A DNA stretch of 64,000 bases from Phaseolus vulgaris (GCF_000499845.2 NC_023756.2:8973344-9037343), one strand, 5' to 3'. Shown: positions 21,767 to 33,915, counted from the stretch's first letter. The notes: generated by a model not told the origin, from the letters alone. Numbers and translations: made by a program.

Positions 21767-21875
21767 ACTCAATTTAATCTTGCAAAATAAGAGCCTAGCA
21801 CCTCCTATACAGGATTGGAGGGCTGGAATTTGAATACCCAAATACAAATGAAATGCTAGCCAAATTACATGCAAG

Positions 21876-21925
21876 TGTGAGCACATGGAAGCACATGGAG
21901 CACATGGCACATGGGAGCACATGGG
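21876..21925. repeat. Short VNTR of GCACATGGA words, unit 1
   Basis: Words GAGCACATGGAAGCACATG repeat; fewer copies here than at 26757-26833 and 31672-31750, which accounts for most of the 32-bp length difference between array units. Confidence 0.8.
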
Positions 21926-22166
21926 TGAAGTGGCGCCTAAATGGAGGTAAATTCTAGAAGTATTCCTTGTGCGGTTGGTCTAGAATTTACGCCCATTAGG
22001 TCTAGCTAATTGGGCCGGTCCTAAGTTTACTTAGAAATGGTTGTTTCTAATTAAACTTAGGTTTAGCCTTTTAAGTACCACTTTGCATGTTTCATCACAT
22101 TTACAAAAAGATTTAAACTATGCTACTTTAACTAGAAAAGGAAGAAGAACTATCTCACACTAGAGT

Positions 22167-22451
22167 CTATGACATGTAAAAATATCCCCTTAACCCCTCT
22201 TTGACTATGACTCTAGTGATTGCCTTAAATGTAGCATTTTGGTGGCCTTTGATAGGATTGGTGCTGGGGCCTCTTCCATCATCCCCTCCCTCTTGAAAAG
22301 GATTTTTCCTCAAATCCATTGCTTCTTCTTCTTCATGGCTAGGGAGATGGATGTATATGGCTGGATGGTGTCCATCATCTCCTCCTTCTTGAGAAAATCT
22401 ATCCTCAGATCCACAGTGTTGATCTCGGATAGTAGCCTCTTGCGTTGACAA
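22167..22451 (-). pseudogene. End of the gypsy derivative polyprotein, unit 1
   Basis: Contains DLRKNPFQEGGDDGRGPS, a sequence common at the C-terminal end of some plant gypsy polyproteins, with a second FSQEGGDDG word just before it. It is separated from the integrase frame by a stop at 22548. Repeated at 27080-27364 and 31994-32278. A purine-rich stretch follows near 22190-22205 and may be the polypurine tract. Confidence 0.55.
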
Positions 22452-22547
22452 CTAAGCTCGTCCTCCCGGATCTAACGTCCATCTAGGGGGATTATCAAAT
22501 AAAGCAAATGAGTTAGTTAAAGCAGTTATATCAATTTTATGAAGTTG

Positions 22548-23261
22548 TCATTTTTGTTTTTCTTTTGTTTTTGACAACTTTTTACAATATTTCTCTTTTG
22601 GTCGTTGTATGTGTTCTCTAATCCTCATTTTAAAATTTTCAATCTTTGTTACTTCTTCCTTAGGCATAAATCCTTTAGGAAATGGTGATAACTTAAAAGG
22701 AGAAAGAGAATTAAGTCCACATACAACTTCAAATGTAGAAATATTAGTAGTCTTGTGGACTACTTTATTGTATGCATGCTCATCTCTAGAGTTGTGTGTG
22801 CACTTCATGATTACTCTAGGTATAGTAGAAAGAACTATGTTTTCAATTTCAGTTTGACCATTCTTTTGAGGATGATAAGAATTTGAAGAGTACAACTTAG
22901 TTCCAAGTTTATCTAAAAGTATCCTCAAAAAATGGTTTTCAAAGTTTGGAGCTCTTTTCAATACTATGCTTAGAGGTAAACTATGAAGTCTCATTACTTC
23001 TCTAGAGAAGAGCTTATCCACAAAAATGGAATGAATACCTTTTGTGGTCCAAGGAAGCTCTAATATAAAATCTAGCTTTATATTTTCCCATGGATCATTT
23101 GCAAAGGGTAAAGGAGTATAGAGTTCATGAGACATCGCCTTAGATGTATTTTTAAAAAAAGGAATGTACCTAGGGTAATGTCTTTGAACATCTTTTCTCA
23201 TGGGTGATAAGAGTTTTCCTTTTAAAAGCTCTAGAGTTTTATCAACTCTAATTTGGCCCAT
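22548..23261 (-). pseudogene. Degenerate gypsy integrase, unit 1
   Basis: Matches a plant gypsy integrase of the type with LYTPLP, PWENIKLDFILELP and FEVVCGLNSLSPF. The first catalytic Asp remains (LDFILELP) and the Glu remains (NGQTEIE), but the second Asp region reads IVLKRAPNF in place of the usual SDRD-type word, and the Cys residues of the zinc finger are lost (HYPRYIPFF). It is in the same frame as the gag segment upstream, joined through a TAA at 23283-23285. It cannot catalyse integration. Confidence 0.8.
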
Positions 23262-23282
23262 GAGTTCTCCTTCATGAAGAAT

Positions 23283-24143
23283 TTATCTTTTATGTGTGAA
23301 GGTAGTCTCGTTGATACAACCTTTGTTCATGAAAATTTTAATTCTTTGCAATGGTTGTCTCAATAAGACATGACAAGTTTCTTTAGGCACTACCTCACAT
23401 AAAAATTTGTCTTTGTAGATGCCTATAGATAACTTGACCTTCACTTGGTGAGATCTTAACACATATGAAAAATAATCTACTACATTTTTATCTATGCAAG
23501 CCTCTTTTAAGGATTCTTCTTTTTTTACTAGGCTTGCAAGTGTTCCTTTACAAAAGGTAAGACTAGGTTGTTCAACAAGAAGTGTATTTTCAAAGGTATT
23601 TTCAAATTTTCCTTCTTGTTGAATTACCTTGTGGGAATGAATACTCTTCTCCCACGCCTTTTGCTTTAAAAGGGTTTTCTCTTGCTTTTCTATTTTTACA
23701 TTTCCATCACTCTCACTAGCTTCTTTTTCTTGGCTACTATTCTCATCTTTGTCCCTTAAGATCATAGATCTTTCATTGGAACATTGAGATGCTAGATGGC
23801 CCTTACCAAGACATTCTAAAAAATGAATTTCTCTAGCTTGAGTGTGTGAGATATGCTCGGCTAGGTTTTGGGAAAGTTCTAGAGATGTTTCTTTTGTATG
23901 CTCTTCCCCTCTAGGAAACGCATCCTTGTCATAAGATACATAGTATGAACTTTGTTTTTGACTTGATTGTTGCCTCAAAATTTGTTTTTCAACTTTAATG
24001 CTAAGTTGAATCAAGTCATTTAAATCTCTATAAGGTAAACGTTCAACTTTGTTTCTTATCTCAAGTTTGAGACCACTTAAAAACCTAGCTATGGTGGTAT
24101 GGTTGTCTTCGTTAATCCTTGCCCTCTTAATATATGACATCAT
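23283..24143 (-). pseudogene. Gag C-terminus plus protease remnant, unit 1
   Basis: Begins with the end of a retrotransposon gag domain (ARFLSGLKLEIRNKVE), then a zinc knuckle that has lost its first Cys (FLECLGKGHLASQC), then a Lys/Glu/Ser-rich spacer. VKVKLSIGIYKDKFLCEVV with VLLRQPLQ is the C-terminal part of a gypsy protease; the active-site region is absent. RT and RNase H, about 2 kb in intact relatives, are deleted between here and the integrase. Confidence 0.8.
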
Positions 24144-24149
24144 CTTTTG

Positions 24150-24776
24150 TCAATATTCTTCTACACTCATATCTCTTTGATGAAGTCTTTGGAGCTTGAC
24201 CATCAACTTCCTATTGTAAAGTGAGGGAATATGGCGACATATCAAGGCACCCCTAAGGTCATTCCAATTTGTAATGGGAGGGTCCTTGTGGAGATGTCTC
24301 TCTCTTTTTAGGGCATTCCACCAATACATAGCATCATCTTGAAAACTTAAGGTAGCTAACGGCACTTTCTTTTCTTCACTCACATGGTTGTAAGCAAACA
24401 AATGCTCTACCCTCATCTCCCAATATAGATATGTTTCTACATCTTCTTTTCCATAGAAATGAGGTAGCTCTACCTTAACCTCCTTTAGGTTTTCTTGTCT
24501 CTCTTTTCTAGCTCTCCTAGGGGATGGTTGATGATATTCATTTGTCCTAAGACTTTCTTCCCCAAAAGAATCATAAACTTGAGCGCTATATGCATGAGAA
24601 TGTAATTTTTTTGAAATTTGAGACTTCTCATCCTTTACTCTAGTCAATTCATTAGTTTTGGCCTCATTCTCCAATTGTTTAGATGAAATTAATTGAATAT
24701 CCTTGGAAAGTTGTTTTAAAAGAGATTTCAAGGATTTCACATCACTTTTAAGAGATTTAGAGAAGTAAGAAGACAT
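24150..24776 (-). pseudogene. Gag N-terminal part, unit 1
   Basis: ATG at 24774-24776. A coiled start (FSKSLKSDVKSLKSLLKQL) is followed by PHFYGKEDVETYLYWE and MYWWNALKRER, characteristic of plant gypsy gag. It ends at a TGA (24150-24152) that interrupts a frame continuing into the next segment. The first unit would make only a 208-residue protein. Confidence 0.8.
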
Positions 24777-26647
24777 GACTAAAACTTTGTGTTTAAAAGT
24801 GCTTTACTTTAAGAAAGAAGAGGAAAGTTAATGAAGGTAGCTTCCCAGGTAAGAGAGGTGAGTCAGAAAGGACTACTTAAATACCAAGTCTTGCCTTAGC
24901 CAAAAACTATCCCTCAAAGTCTTCACACAATTCTTTTTCTAAGTAAATCACTTAGAACACAATGAGGATGGAGAAATCAAATTTTATGCAAGAAAAACAA
25001 TGCAAAACTATTTAACAACTAAAGAAATTTATCAAAGCTTTAAACAAAGATAAGCATAAGCAAATTAAGCAAAACTAAGCAAATATTGACGTAAGGAAAT
25101 CAAGCTAAAACAATTAACAAAGTTAATCTAGAAAGCTTAAACTAGTCGTTTCCTAGGTGAGGCTTCTTAGACACTTTGAGCCTTAGAAGACACATTCACT
25201 GTCTAATTCGTGATTAATCCACTAATTAACAAGAGTAAAATGTAATTACAATTCAAGAAATGCCAGAAATTAAATTGCACAAATTAAATTTCAGCAAGGC
25301 ACTACTTTGACTTGTTGTTACTCTTCTTTGTTGTGTCCTTCAAAGTGTATGGTGTATTTTGGTATTTGTATTTGTGGCTGCCCCTTGCCTTGATCCTCTT
25401 TGATTTAAGCAATTAAATTCTTCAAAACAGTACCTATTAAGTAGAGCTAGACTCTCCTCAAGTCAAATCCCACTCAACAAGCACCAATTGGTATTTATCC
25501 ACCAACAAATTTAGAGGTCAAGAAAAGAAAGCAAGAAAGAATTAAAATTTTAAAACAGCACCACTGCAATTGAATTTAATAATGTGACACAACTAGAAGG
25601 AGTTCAGAATGAATTGGACAAGAAAATAAAAATAGGCACTCAAATAATGGATGACACACAAAAGGAACCTAAAGATTGGCACTAGAATTGATTTGAAAAA
25701 CCAAAACAGCACCACTGAAAATATTGTGGTCCAGAAAGTGTGACTTAAATGATTTATGTTGAGCTGGCTATTTTGTATTTGTTTCTGAAAATTTAAACAG
25801 AATCAATTTAGTTTCTTAAAAACTTTTGGCGTTGGTTTCACTCAAATCACATGTGCCAATTAATTATGATAATTTTTTCAAAAACAGTGTCGAATTACCG
25901 CCAGGTGTAGTGTCGGAATGCACACTTCTTTTGTATGATTTATCTTTTTTTTTTCTATTTTGTTTTTTCAACTGATTCTTTTTTTCTTTTTGCGCTAACA
26001 CCTCAAACTATTGAAATCCAGAGGCTCATCAATTTCTTATGACGTATTTAATTTTTATAAAGCAAAACAGCCAAAACAGATTTGTGAAAACAGAGGATTC
26101 TGAAATCTGGAATCAAAACAGAAAGATATACTTCAAAAAACACAACAGATTAATGTGATGGAATTTGTGTGGATCTAGCACACAAATACGAACTCAAACT
26201 AAAAAAGAAAAATGCACCAAAGGATAAAATCAAAACAGAATTCAGATTAAGCGCTCAAATCAAAACAAGACACAAATAAATCAAGAAAAGTACTACTAAG
26301 ATTTGTTGACAATTTTTGGAATCACATGACTTGACAAAACTTATAGATTCAGAAAATAAAATGACTCAAACACATCATATGAACCAAATAGAAATTCAAG
26401 CAAGACTAAAATATCCTAAAATAAAAACAGCAACACAAATTACCATAGAATCCTACACACAAAAATTGCAAATAAGATGCTCAAGCACAAATTAAACAAT
26501 TCTACCGATTGAAATGCTTAGAAGAGCATCCAACTCAAATTAAAAACGTAAAACAGCAAGACAACTTGAATAAAAGATGAACAACTTGAAGATAAGAAGA
26601 ACTCAAGCAGAAAAATGAAAAGAGATACTTATCTCTTGAAGAGAATA
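24777..26647 (-). repeat. Leader/LTR region of the gypsy derivative, unit 1
   Basis: 1.87 kb without coding frames, reading upstream of gag. Words such as AAAACAGCACCACTG recur (25550, 25707). The region must hold the 5' untranslated leader and part or all of an LTR. On the minus strand CTGTATAAGGAGG (26683-26695) looks like a TATA region. No tRNA-type primer-binding site was found by eye. Confidence 0.5.
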
Positions 26648-27460
26648 ACTCAATTTAATCTTGCAAAATGAGAGCCAAGCACCTCCTTATACAGGATTGG
26701 AGGGCTGGAATTTGAAGACCCAAATACAAATGAAATGCTAGCCATAATACATGCAAGTGTGAGCACATGGAAGCACATGGAGCACATGGAAGCACATGGA
26801 GCACATGGAAGCACATGGAGCACATGGGAGCACATGGGTGAAGTGGCGCCTAAATTGAGGTAAATTCTAGAAGTATTCCTTGTGTGGTTGGTCTAGAATT
26901 TACGCCCATTAGGTCTAGCTAATTGGACCGGTCTTAAGTTTACTTAGAAATTGTTATTTCTAATTAAACTTACGTTTAGCCTTTTAAGTACCACTTTGCA
27001 TGTTTCATCACATTTACAAAAAGATTTAAACTATGCTACTTTAACTAGAAAAGGAAGAAGAACTATCTCACACTAGAGTCTATGACATGTAAAAATGTCC
27101 CCTTAACCCCTCTTTGACTATGACTCTAGTGATTGCCTTAAATGTAGCATTTTGGTGGCCTTTGATAGGATTGGTGCTGGGGCCTCTTCCATCATCCCCT
27201 CCCTCTTGAAAAGGATTTTTCCTCAAATCCATTGCTTCTTCTTCTTCATGGCTAGGGAGATGGATGTATATGGCTGGATGGTGTCCATCATCTCCTCCTT
27301 CTTGAGAAAATCTATCCTCAGATCCACAATGTTGATCTCGGATAGTAGCCTCTTGCGTTGACAACTAAGCTCGTCCTCCTGGATCTAACGTCCATCTAGG
27401 GGGATTATCAAATAAAGCAAATGAGTTAGTTGAAGCAGTTATATCAATTTTATGAAGTTG

Positions 27461-28174
27461 TCATTTTTGTTTTTCTTTTGTTTTTGGCAACTTTTTACAA
27501 TATTTCTCTTTAGGTCGTTGTATGTGTTCTCTAATCCTCATTTTAAAATTTTCAATCTTTGTTACTTCTTCCTTAGGCATAAATCCTTTAGGAAATGGTG
27601 ATAACTTAAAAGGAGAAAGAGAATTAAGTCCACATACAACTTCAAATGTAAAAATATTAGTAGTCTTGTGGACTACTTTATTGTATGCATGCTCATCTCT
27701 AGAGTTGTGTGTGCACTTCATGATTACTCTAGGTATAGTAAAAAGAACTATGTTTTCAATTTCAGTTTGACCATACTTTTGAGGATGATAAGAATTTGAA
27801 GAGTACAACTTAGTTCCAAGTTTATCTAAAAGTATCCTCAAAAAATGGTTTTCAAAGTTTGGAGCTCTTTTCAATACTATGCTTAGAGGTAAACTATGAA
27901 GTCTCATTACTTCTCTAGAGAAGAGCTTATCCACAAAAATGGAATGAATACCTTTTGTGGTCCAAGGAAGCTCTAATATAAAATCTAGCTTTATATTTTC
28001 CCATGGATCATTTGCAAAGGGTAAAGGAGTATAGAGTTCATGAGACATCGCCTTAGATGTATTTTTAAAAAAAGGAATGTACCTAGGGTAATGTCTTTGA
28101 ACATCTTTTCTCATGGGTGATAAGAGTTTTCCTTTTAAAAGCTCTAGAGTTTTATCAACTCTAATTTGGCCCAT
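27461..28174 (-). pseudogene. Degenerate gypsy integrase, unit 2
   Basis: Same reading as unit 1 with a few substitutions (QKYGQTEIE for QKNGQTEIE, NIFTFEVV for NISTFEVV). Confidence 0.8.
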
Positions 28175-28195
28175 GAGTTCTCCTTCATGAAGAAT

Positions 28196-29056
28196 TTATC
28201 TTTTATGTGTGAAGGTAGTCTCGTTGATACAACCTTTGTTCATGAAAATTTTAATTCTTTGCAATGGTTGTCTCAATAAGACATGACAAGTTTCTTTAGG
28301 CACTACCTCACATAAAAATTTGTCTTTGTAGATGCCTATAGATAACTTGACCTTCACTTGGTGAGATCTTAACACATATGAAAAATAATCTACTACATTT
28401 TTATCTATGCAAGCCTCTTTTAAGGATTCTTCTTTTTTTACTAGGCTTGCAAGTGTTCCTTTACAAAAGGTAAGACTAGGTTGTTCAACAAGAAGTGTAT
28501 TTTCAAAGGTATTTTCAAATTTTCCTTCTTGTTGAATTACCTTGTGGGAATGAATACTCTTCTCCCACGCCTTTTGCTTTAAAAGGGTTTTCTCTTGCTT
28601 TTCTATTTTTACATTTCCATCACTCTCACTAGCTTCTTTTTCTTGGCTACTATTCTCATCTTTGTCCCTTAAGATCATAGATCTTTCATTGGAACATTGA
28701 GATGCTAGATGGCCCTTACCAAGACATTCTAAAAAATGAATTTCTCTAGCTTGAGTGTGTGAGATATGCTCGGCTAGGTTTTGGGAAAGTTCTAGAGATG
28801 TTTCTTTTGTATGCTCTTCCCCTCTAGGAAACGCATCCTTGTCATAAGATACATAGTATGAACTTTGTTTTTGACTTGATTGTTGCCTCAAAATTTGTTT
28901 TTCAACTTTAATGCTAAGTTGAATCAAGTCATTTAAATCTCTATAAGGTAAACGTTCAACTTTGTTTCTTATCTCAAGTTTGAGACCACTTAAAAACCTA
29001 GCTATGGTGGTATGGTTGTCTTCGTTAATCCTTGCCCTCTTAATATATGACATCAT
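28196..29056 (-). pseudogene. Gag C-terminus plus protease remnant, unit 2
   Basis: Protein identical to the 23283-24143 copy, including the damaged zinc knuckle, which points to very recent duplication or homogenisation. Confidence 0.8.
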
Positions 29057-29062
29057 CTTTTG

Positions 29063-29689
29063 TCAATATTCTTCTACACTCATATCTCTTTGATGAAGTC
29101 TTTGGAGCTTGACCATCAACTTCCTATTGTAAAGTGAGGGAATATGGCGACATATCAAGGCACCCCTAAGGTCATTCCAATTTGTAATGGGAGGGTCCTT
29201 GTGGAGATGTCTCTCTCTTTTTAGGGCATTCCACCAATACATAGCATCATCTTGAAAACTTAAGGTAGCTAACGGCACTTTCTTTTCTTCACTCACATGG
29301 TTGTAAGCAAACAAATGCTCTACCCTCATCTCCCAATATAGATATGTTTCTACATCTTCTTTTCCATAGAAATGAGGTAGCTCTACCTTAACCTCCTTTA
29401 GGTTTTCTTGTCTCTCTTTTCTAGCTCTCCTAGGGGATGGTTGATGATATTCATTTGTCCTAAGACTTTCTTCCCCAAAAGAATCATAAACTTGAGCGCT
29501 ATATGCATGAGAATGTAATTTTTTTGAAATTTGAGACTTCTCATCCTTTACTCTAGTCAATTCATTAGTTTTGGCCTCATTCTCCAATTGTTTAGATGAA
29601 ATTAATTGAATATCCTTGGAAAGTTGTTTTAAAAGAGATTTCAAGGATTTCACATCACTTTTAAGAGATTTAGAGAAGTAAGAAGACAT
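29063..29689 (-). pseudogene. Gag N-terminal part, unit 2
   Basis: Protein identical to the 24150-24776 copy and ends at the same TGA. Confidence 0.8.
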
Positions 29690-31561
29690 GACTAAAACTT
29701 TGTGTTTAAAAGTGCTTTACTTTAAGAAAGAAGAGGAAAGTTAATGAAGGTAGCTTCCCAGGTAAGAGAGGTGAGTCAGAAAGGACTACTTAAATACCAA
29801 GTCTTGCCTTAGCCAAAAACTATCCCTCAAAGTCTTCACACAATTCTTTTTCTAAGTAAATCACTTAGAACACAATGAGGATGGAGAAATCAAATTTTAT
29901 GCAAGAAAAACAATGCAAAACTATTTAACAACTAAAGAAATTTATCAAAGCTTTAAACAAAGATAAGCATAAGCAAATTAAGCAAAACTAAGCAAATATT
30001 GACGTAAGGAAATCAAGCTAAAACAATTAACAAAGTTAATCTAGAAAGCTTAAACTAGTCGTTTCCTAGGTGAGGCTTCTTAGACACTTTGAGCCTTAGA
30101 AGACACATTCACTGTCTAATTCGTGATTAATCCACTAATTAACAAGAGTAAAATGTAATTACAATTCAAGAAATGCCAGAAATTAAATTGCACAAATTAA
30201 ATTTCAGCAAGGCACTACTTTGACTTGTTGTTACTCTTCTTTGTTGTGTCCTTCAAAGTGTATGGTGTATTTTGGTATTTGTATTTGTGGCTGCCCCTTG
30301 CCTTGATCCTCTTTGATTTAAGCAATTAAATTCTTCAAAACAGTACCTATTAAGTAGAGCTAGACTCTCCTCAAGTCAAATCCCACTCAACAAGCACCAA
30401 TTGGTATTTATCCACCAACAAATTTAGAGGTCAAGAAAAGAAAGCAAGAAAGAATTAAAATTTTAAAACAGCACCACTGCAATTGAATTTAATAATGTGA
30501 CACAACTAGAAGGAGTTCAGAATGAATTGGACAAGAAAATAAAAATAGGCACTCAAATAATGGATGACACACAAAAGGAACCTAAAGATTGGCACTAGAA
30601 TTGATTTGAAAAACCAAAACAGCACCACTGAAAATATTGTGGTCCAGAAAGTGTGACTTAAATGATTTATGTTGAGCTGGCTATTTTGTATTTGTTTCTG
30701 AAAATTTAAACAGAATCAATTTAGTTTCTTAAAAAACTTTTGGCGTTGGTTTCACTCAAATCACATGTGCCAATTAATTATGATAATTTTTTCAAAAACA
30801 GTGTCGAATTACCGCCAGGTGTAGTGTCGGAATGCACACTTCTTTTGTATGATTTATCTTTTTTTTTTCTATTTTGTTTTTTCAACTGATTCTTTTTTTC
30901 TTTTTGCGCTAACACCTCAAACTATTGAAATCCAGAGGCTCATCAATTTCTTATGACGTATTTAATTTTTATAAAGCAAAACAGCCAAAACAGATTTGTG
31001 AAAACAGAGGATTCTGAAATCTGGAATCAAAACAGAAAGATATACTTCAAAAAACACAACAGATTAATGTGATGGAATTTGTGTGGATCTAGCACACAAA
31101 TACGAACTCAAACTAAAAAAGAAAAATGCACCAAAGGATAAAATCAAAACAGAATTCAGATTAAGCGCTCAAATCAAAACAAGACACAAATAAATCAAGA
31201 AAAGTACTACTAAGATTTGTTGACAATTTTTGGAATCACATGACTTGACAAAACTTATAGATTCAGAAAATAAAATGACTCAAACACATCATATGAACCA
31301 AATAGAAATTCAAGCAAGACTAAAATATCCTAAAATAAAAACAGCAACACAAATTACCATAGAATCCTACACACAAAAATTGCAAATAAGATGCTCAAGC
31401 ACAAATTAAACAATTCTACCGATTGAAATGCTTAGAAGAGCATCCAACTCAAATTAAAAACGTAAAACAGCAAGACAACTTGAATAAAAGATGAACAACT
31501 TGAAGATAAGAAGAACTCAAGCAGAAAAATGAAAAGAGATACTTATCTCTTGAAGAGAATA

Positions 31562-33480
31562 ACTCAATTTAATCTTGCAAAATGAGAGCCAAGCACCTCC
31601 TTATACAGGATTGGAGGGCTGGAATTTGAAGACCCAAATACAAATGAAATGCTAGCCATAATACATGCAAGTGTGAGCACATGGAAGCACATGGAGCACA
31701 TGGAAGCACATGGAGCACATGGAAGCACATGGAGCACATGGGAGCACATGGGTGAAGTGGCGCCTAAATTGAGGTAAATTCTAGAAGTATTCCTTGTGTG
31801 GTTGGTCTAGAATTTACGCCCATTAGGTCTAGCTAATTGGACCGGTCTTAAGTTTACTTAGAAATTGTTATTTCTAATTAAACTTACGTTTAGCCTTTTA
31901 AGTACCACTTTGCATGTTTCATCACATTTACAAAAAGATTTAAACTATGCTACTTTAACTAGAAAAGGAAGAAGAACTATCTCACACTAGAGTCTATGAC
32001 ATGTAAAAATGTCCCCTTAACCCCTCTTTGACTATGACTCTAGTGATTGCCTTAAATGTAGCATTTTGGTGGCCTTTGATAGGATTGGTGCTGGGGCCTC
32101 TTCCATCATCCCCTCCCTCTTGAAAAGGATTTTTCCTCAAATCCATTGCTTCTTCTTCTTCATGGCTAGGGAGATGGATGTATATGGCTGGATGGTGTCC
32201 ATCATCTCCTCCTTCTTGAGAAAATCTATCCTCAGATCCACAATGTTGATCTCGAATAGTAGCCTCTTGCGTTGACAACTAAGCTCGTCCTCCTGGATCT
32301 AACGTCCATCTAGGGGGATTATCAAATAAAGCAAATGAGTTAGTTGAAGCAGTTATATCAATTTTATGAAGTTGTCATTTTTGTTTTTCTTTTGTTTTTG
32401 GCAACTTTTTACAATATTTCTCTTTAGGTCGTTGTATGTGTTCTCTAATCCTCATTTTAAAATTTTCAATCTTTGTTACTTCTTCCTTAGGCATAAATCC
32501 TTTAGGAAATGGTGATAACTTAAAAGGAGAAAGAGAATTAAGTCCACATACAACTTCAAATGTAAAAATATTAGTAGTCTTGTGGACTACTTTATTGTAT
32601 GCATGCTCATCTCTAGAGTTGTGTGTGCACTTCATGATTACTCTAGGTATAGTAAAAAGAACTATGTTTTCAATTTCAGTTTGACCATACTTTTGAGGAT
32701 GATAAGAATTTGAAGAGTACAACTTAGTTCCAAGGTTTTCTAAAAGTATCCTCAAAAAATGGTTTTCAAAGTTTGGAGCTCTTTTCAATACTATGCTTAG
32801 AGGTAAACTATGAAGTCTCATTACTTCTCTAGAGAGGAGCTTATCCACAAAAATGGAATCAATACCTTTTGTGATCCAAGGAAGCTCTAATATAAAATCT
32901 AGCTTTATATTTTCCCATGGATCATTTGCAAAAGGTAAAGGAGTATAGAGTTCATGAGACATCGCCTTAGATGTATTTTTAAAAAAAGGAATGTACCTAG
33001 GGTAATGTCTTTGAACATCTTTTCTCATGGGTGATAAGAGTTTTCCTTTTAAAAGCTCTAGAGTTTTATCAACTCTAATTTGGCCCATGAGTTCTCCTTC
33101 ATGAAGAATTTATCTTTTATGTGTGAAGGTAGTCTCGTTGATACAACCTTTGTTCATGAAAATTTTAATTCTTTGCAATGGTTGTCTCAATAAGACATGA
33201 CAAGTTTCTTTAGGCACTACCTCACATAAAAATTTGTCTTTGTAGATGCCTATAGATAACTTGACCTTCACTTGGTGAGATCTTAACACATATGAAAAAT
33301 AATCTACTACATTTTTATCTATGCAAGCCTCTTTTAAGGATTCTTCTTTTTTTACTAGGCTTGCAAGTGTTCTTTTACACAAGGTAAGGCTAGGTTGTTC
33401 AAAGGTATTTTCAAAGGTATTTTCAACTTTTCCTTCTTGTTGAATGACCTTGTGGGAATAAACACTCTTCTCCCACGCCT
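31562..33480 (-). mobile_element. RT-less gypsy derivative, truncated array unit 3
   Basis: Holds the polyprotein end (31994-32278), the integrase (32375-33088) and part of the gag/protease segment (33110-33480), then stops inside the spacer at the word CCCACGCCTT. Gag and leader are missing. From about 32730 to the end the sequence differs from units 1-2 at many sites. Confidence 0.85.
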
Positions 33481-33654
33481 TGTTGAATTGTAAGTTTACT
33501 ACCTTGTAGGAAGATGCTAAAATTGCAGTGTACTTTGGCAAAACTCTGTTTCATCACACTGAAAAATGCTTTGGCAAAAAAATGCTTAAAGCTTGATATT
33601 TAAAGAATGATTAAGCTTTGACTTGACTGTTTGGCCTACTCTTCCCTTTGAATT
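33481..33654. other. Junction sequence between array and potassium transporter fragment
   Basis: Unique sequence. A minus-strand frame crosses the junction into the array but has no family resemblance beyond it. It may belong to an intron of the transporter fragment, since TTTGTTTTAG stands at 33653-33662. Confidence 0.35.
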
Positions 33655-33915
33655 TGTTTTAGAGAAAATTAGATGGCTTGTTCTTGCAATAGCCATACTT
33701 CAAGCTGTGGTTGGAAGTCAAGCTATCAGGTACTTTCTCAATAATCAAACAATGTTCTGCCATGGGATGCTTTCCCAAAGTCAAGATCATTCATACATCA
33801 TCAAAGTACACGGCCAGATTTATATCCCAGAGATCAACTTTCTGGTGTTTGATGCTACTTTGCCAGGCTATTACTATTGGATTTAGAGACGCAAAACGCA
33901 TGGGAAACACATCAG
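33655..33915 (+). pseudogene. KUP/HAK/KT potassium transporter exon fragment
   Basis: Three plus-strand frames together show, in order, EKIRWLVLAIAILQAVVGSQ, GTFSIIKQCSAMGCFPKVK, KIIHTSSK, VHGQIYIPEINF, then AITIGFRDAKRMGN. This is the conserved membrane segment and loop of plant KUP/HAK K+ transporters. At least three frameshifts are present and similarity stops after GNTSD, so it is a dead piece of a roughly 800-residue protein. Normal members import K+ through the plasma or vacuolar membrane. No other transporter exon is seen in the window. Confidence 0.8.

Larger units (their letters stand above)
26648..31561 (-). mobile_element. RT-less gypsy derivative, array unit 2
   Basis: Full unit of 4914 bp, offset +4913 from unit 1 over the coding part. 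It contains the same four frames at 27080-27364, 27461-28174, 28196-29056 and 29063-29689, with the same stops. Differences from unit 1 include NGQTE changed to YGQTE in the integrase word, several single bases and a longer VNTR. Confidence 0.9.
21767..33480 (-). repeat. Head-to-tail array of a 4.9-kb RT-less gypsy derivative (2.4 copies)
   Basis: Unit starts (ACTCAATTTAATCTTGC) are at 21767, 26648 and 31562, giving units of 4881 and 4914 bp and a third unit cut at 33480. Units 1 and 2 are almost identical: their 208- and 286-codon frames give the same protein. The difference in length comes mainly from a 19-bp VNTR. In unit 3 the part from about 32730 onward carries many extra substitutions and a small deletion near 33400, while its start matches unit 2, which suggests a hybrid origin. 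LTR limits could not be fixed because no classical primer-binding site is visible. Confidence 0.9.

Noticed and set aside
26650..26835. Cys-rich small protein (MCSHVLHVLPCAPC)
   Set aside because: It is the translation of the GCACATGG VNTR in the array unit and varies with repeat number.
21767..33480. Array as a pure assembly artefact
   Set aside because: Units differ by private substitutions, VNTR length and a truncated third copy, so at least the three copies look real; the exact number still depends on read evidence.
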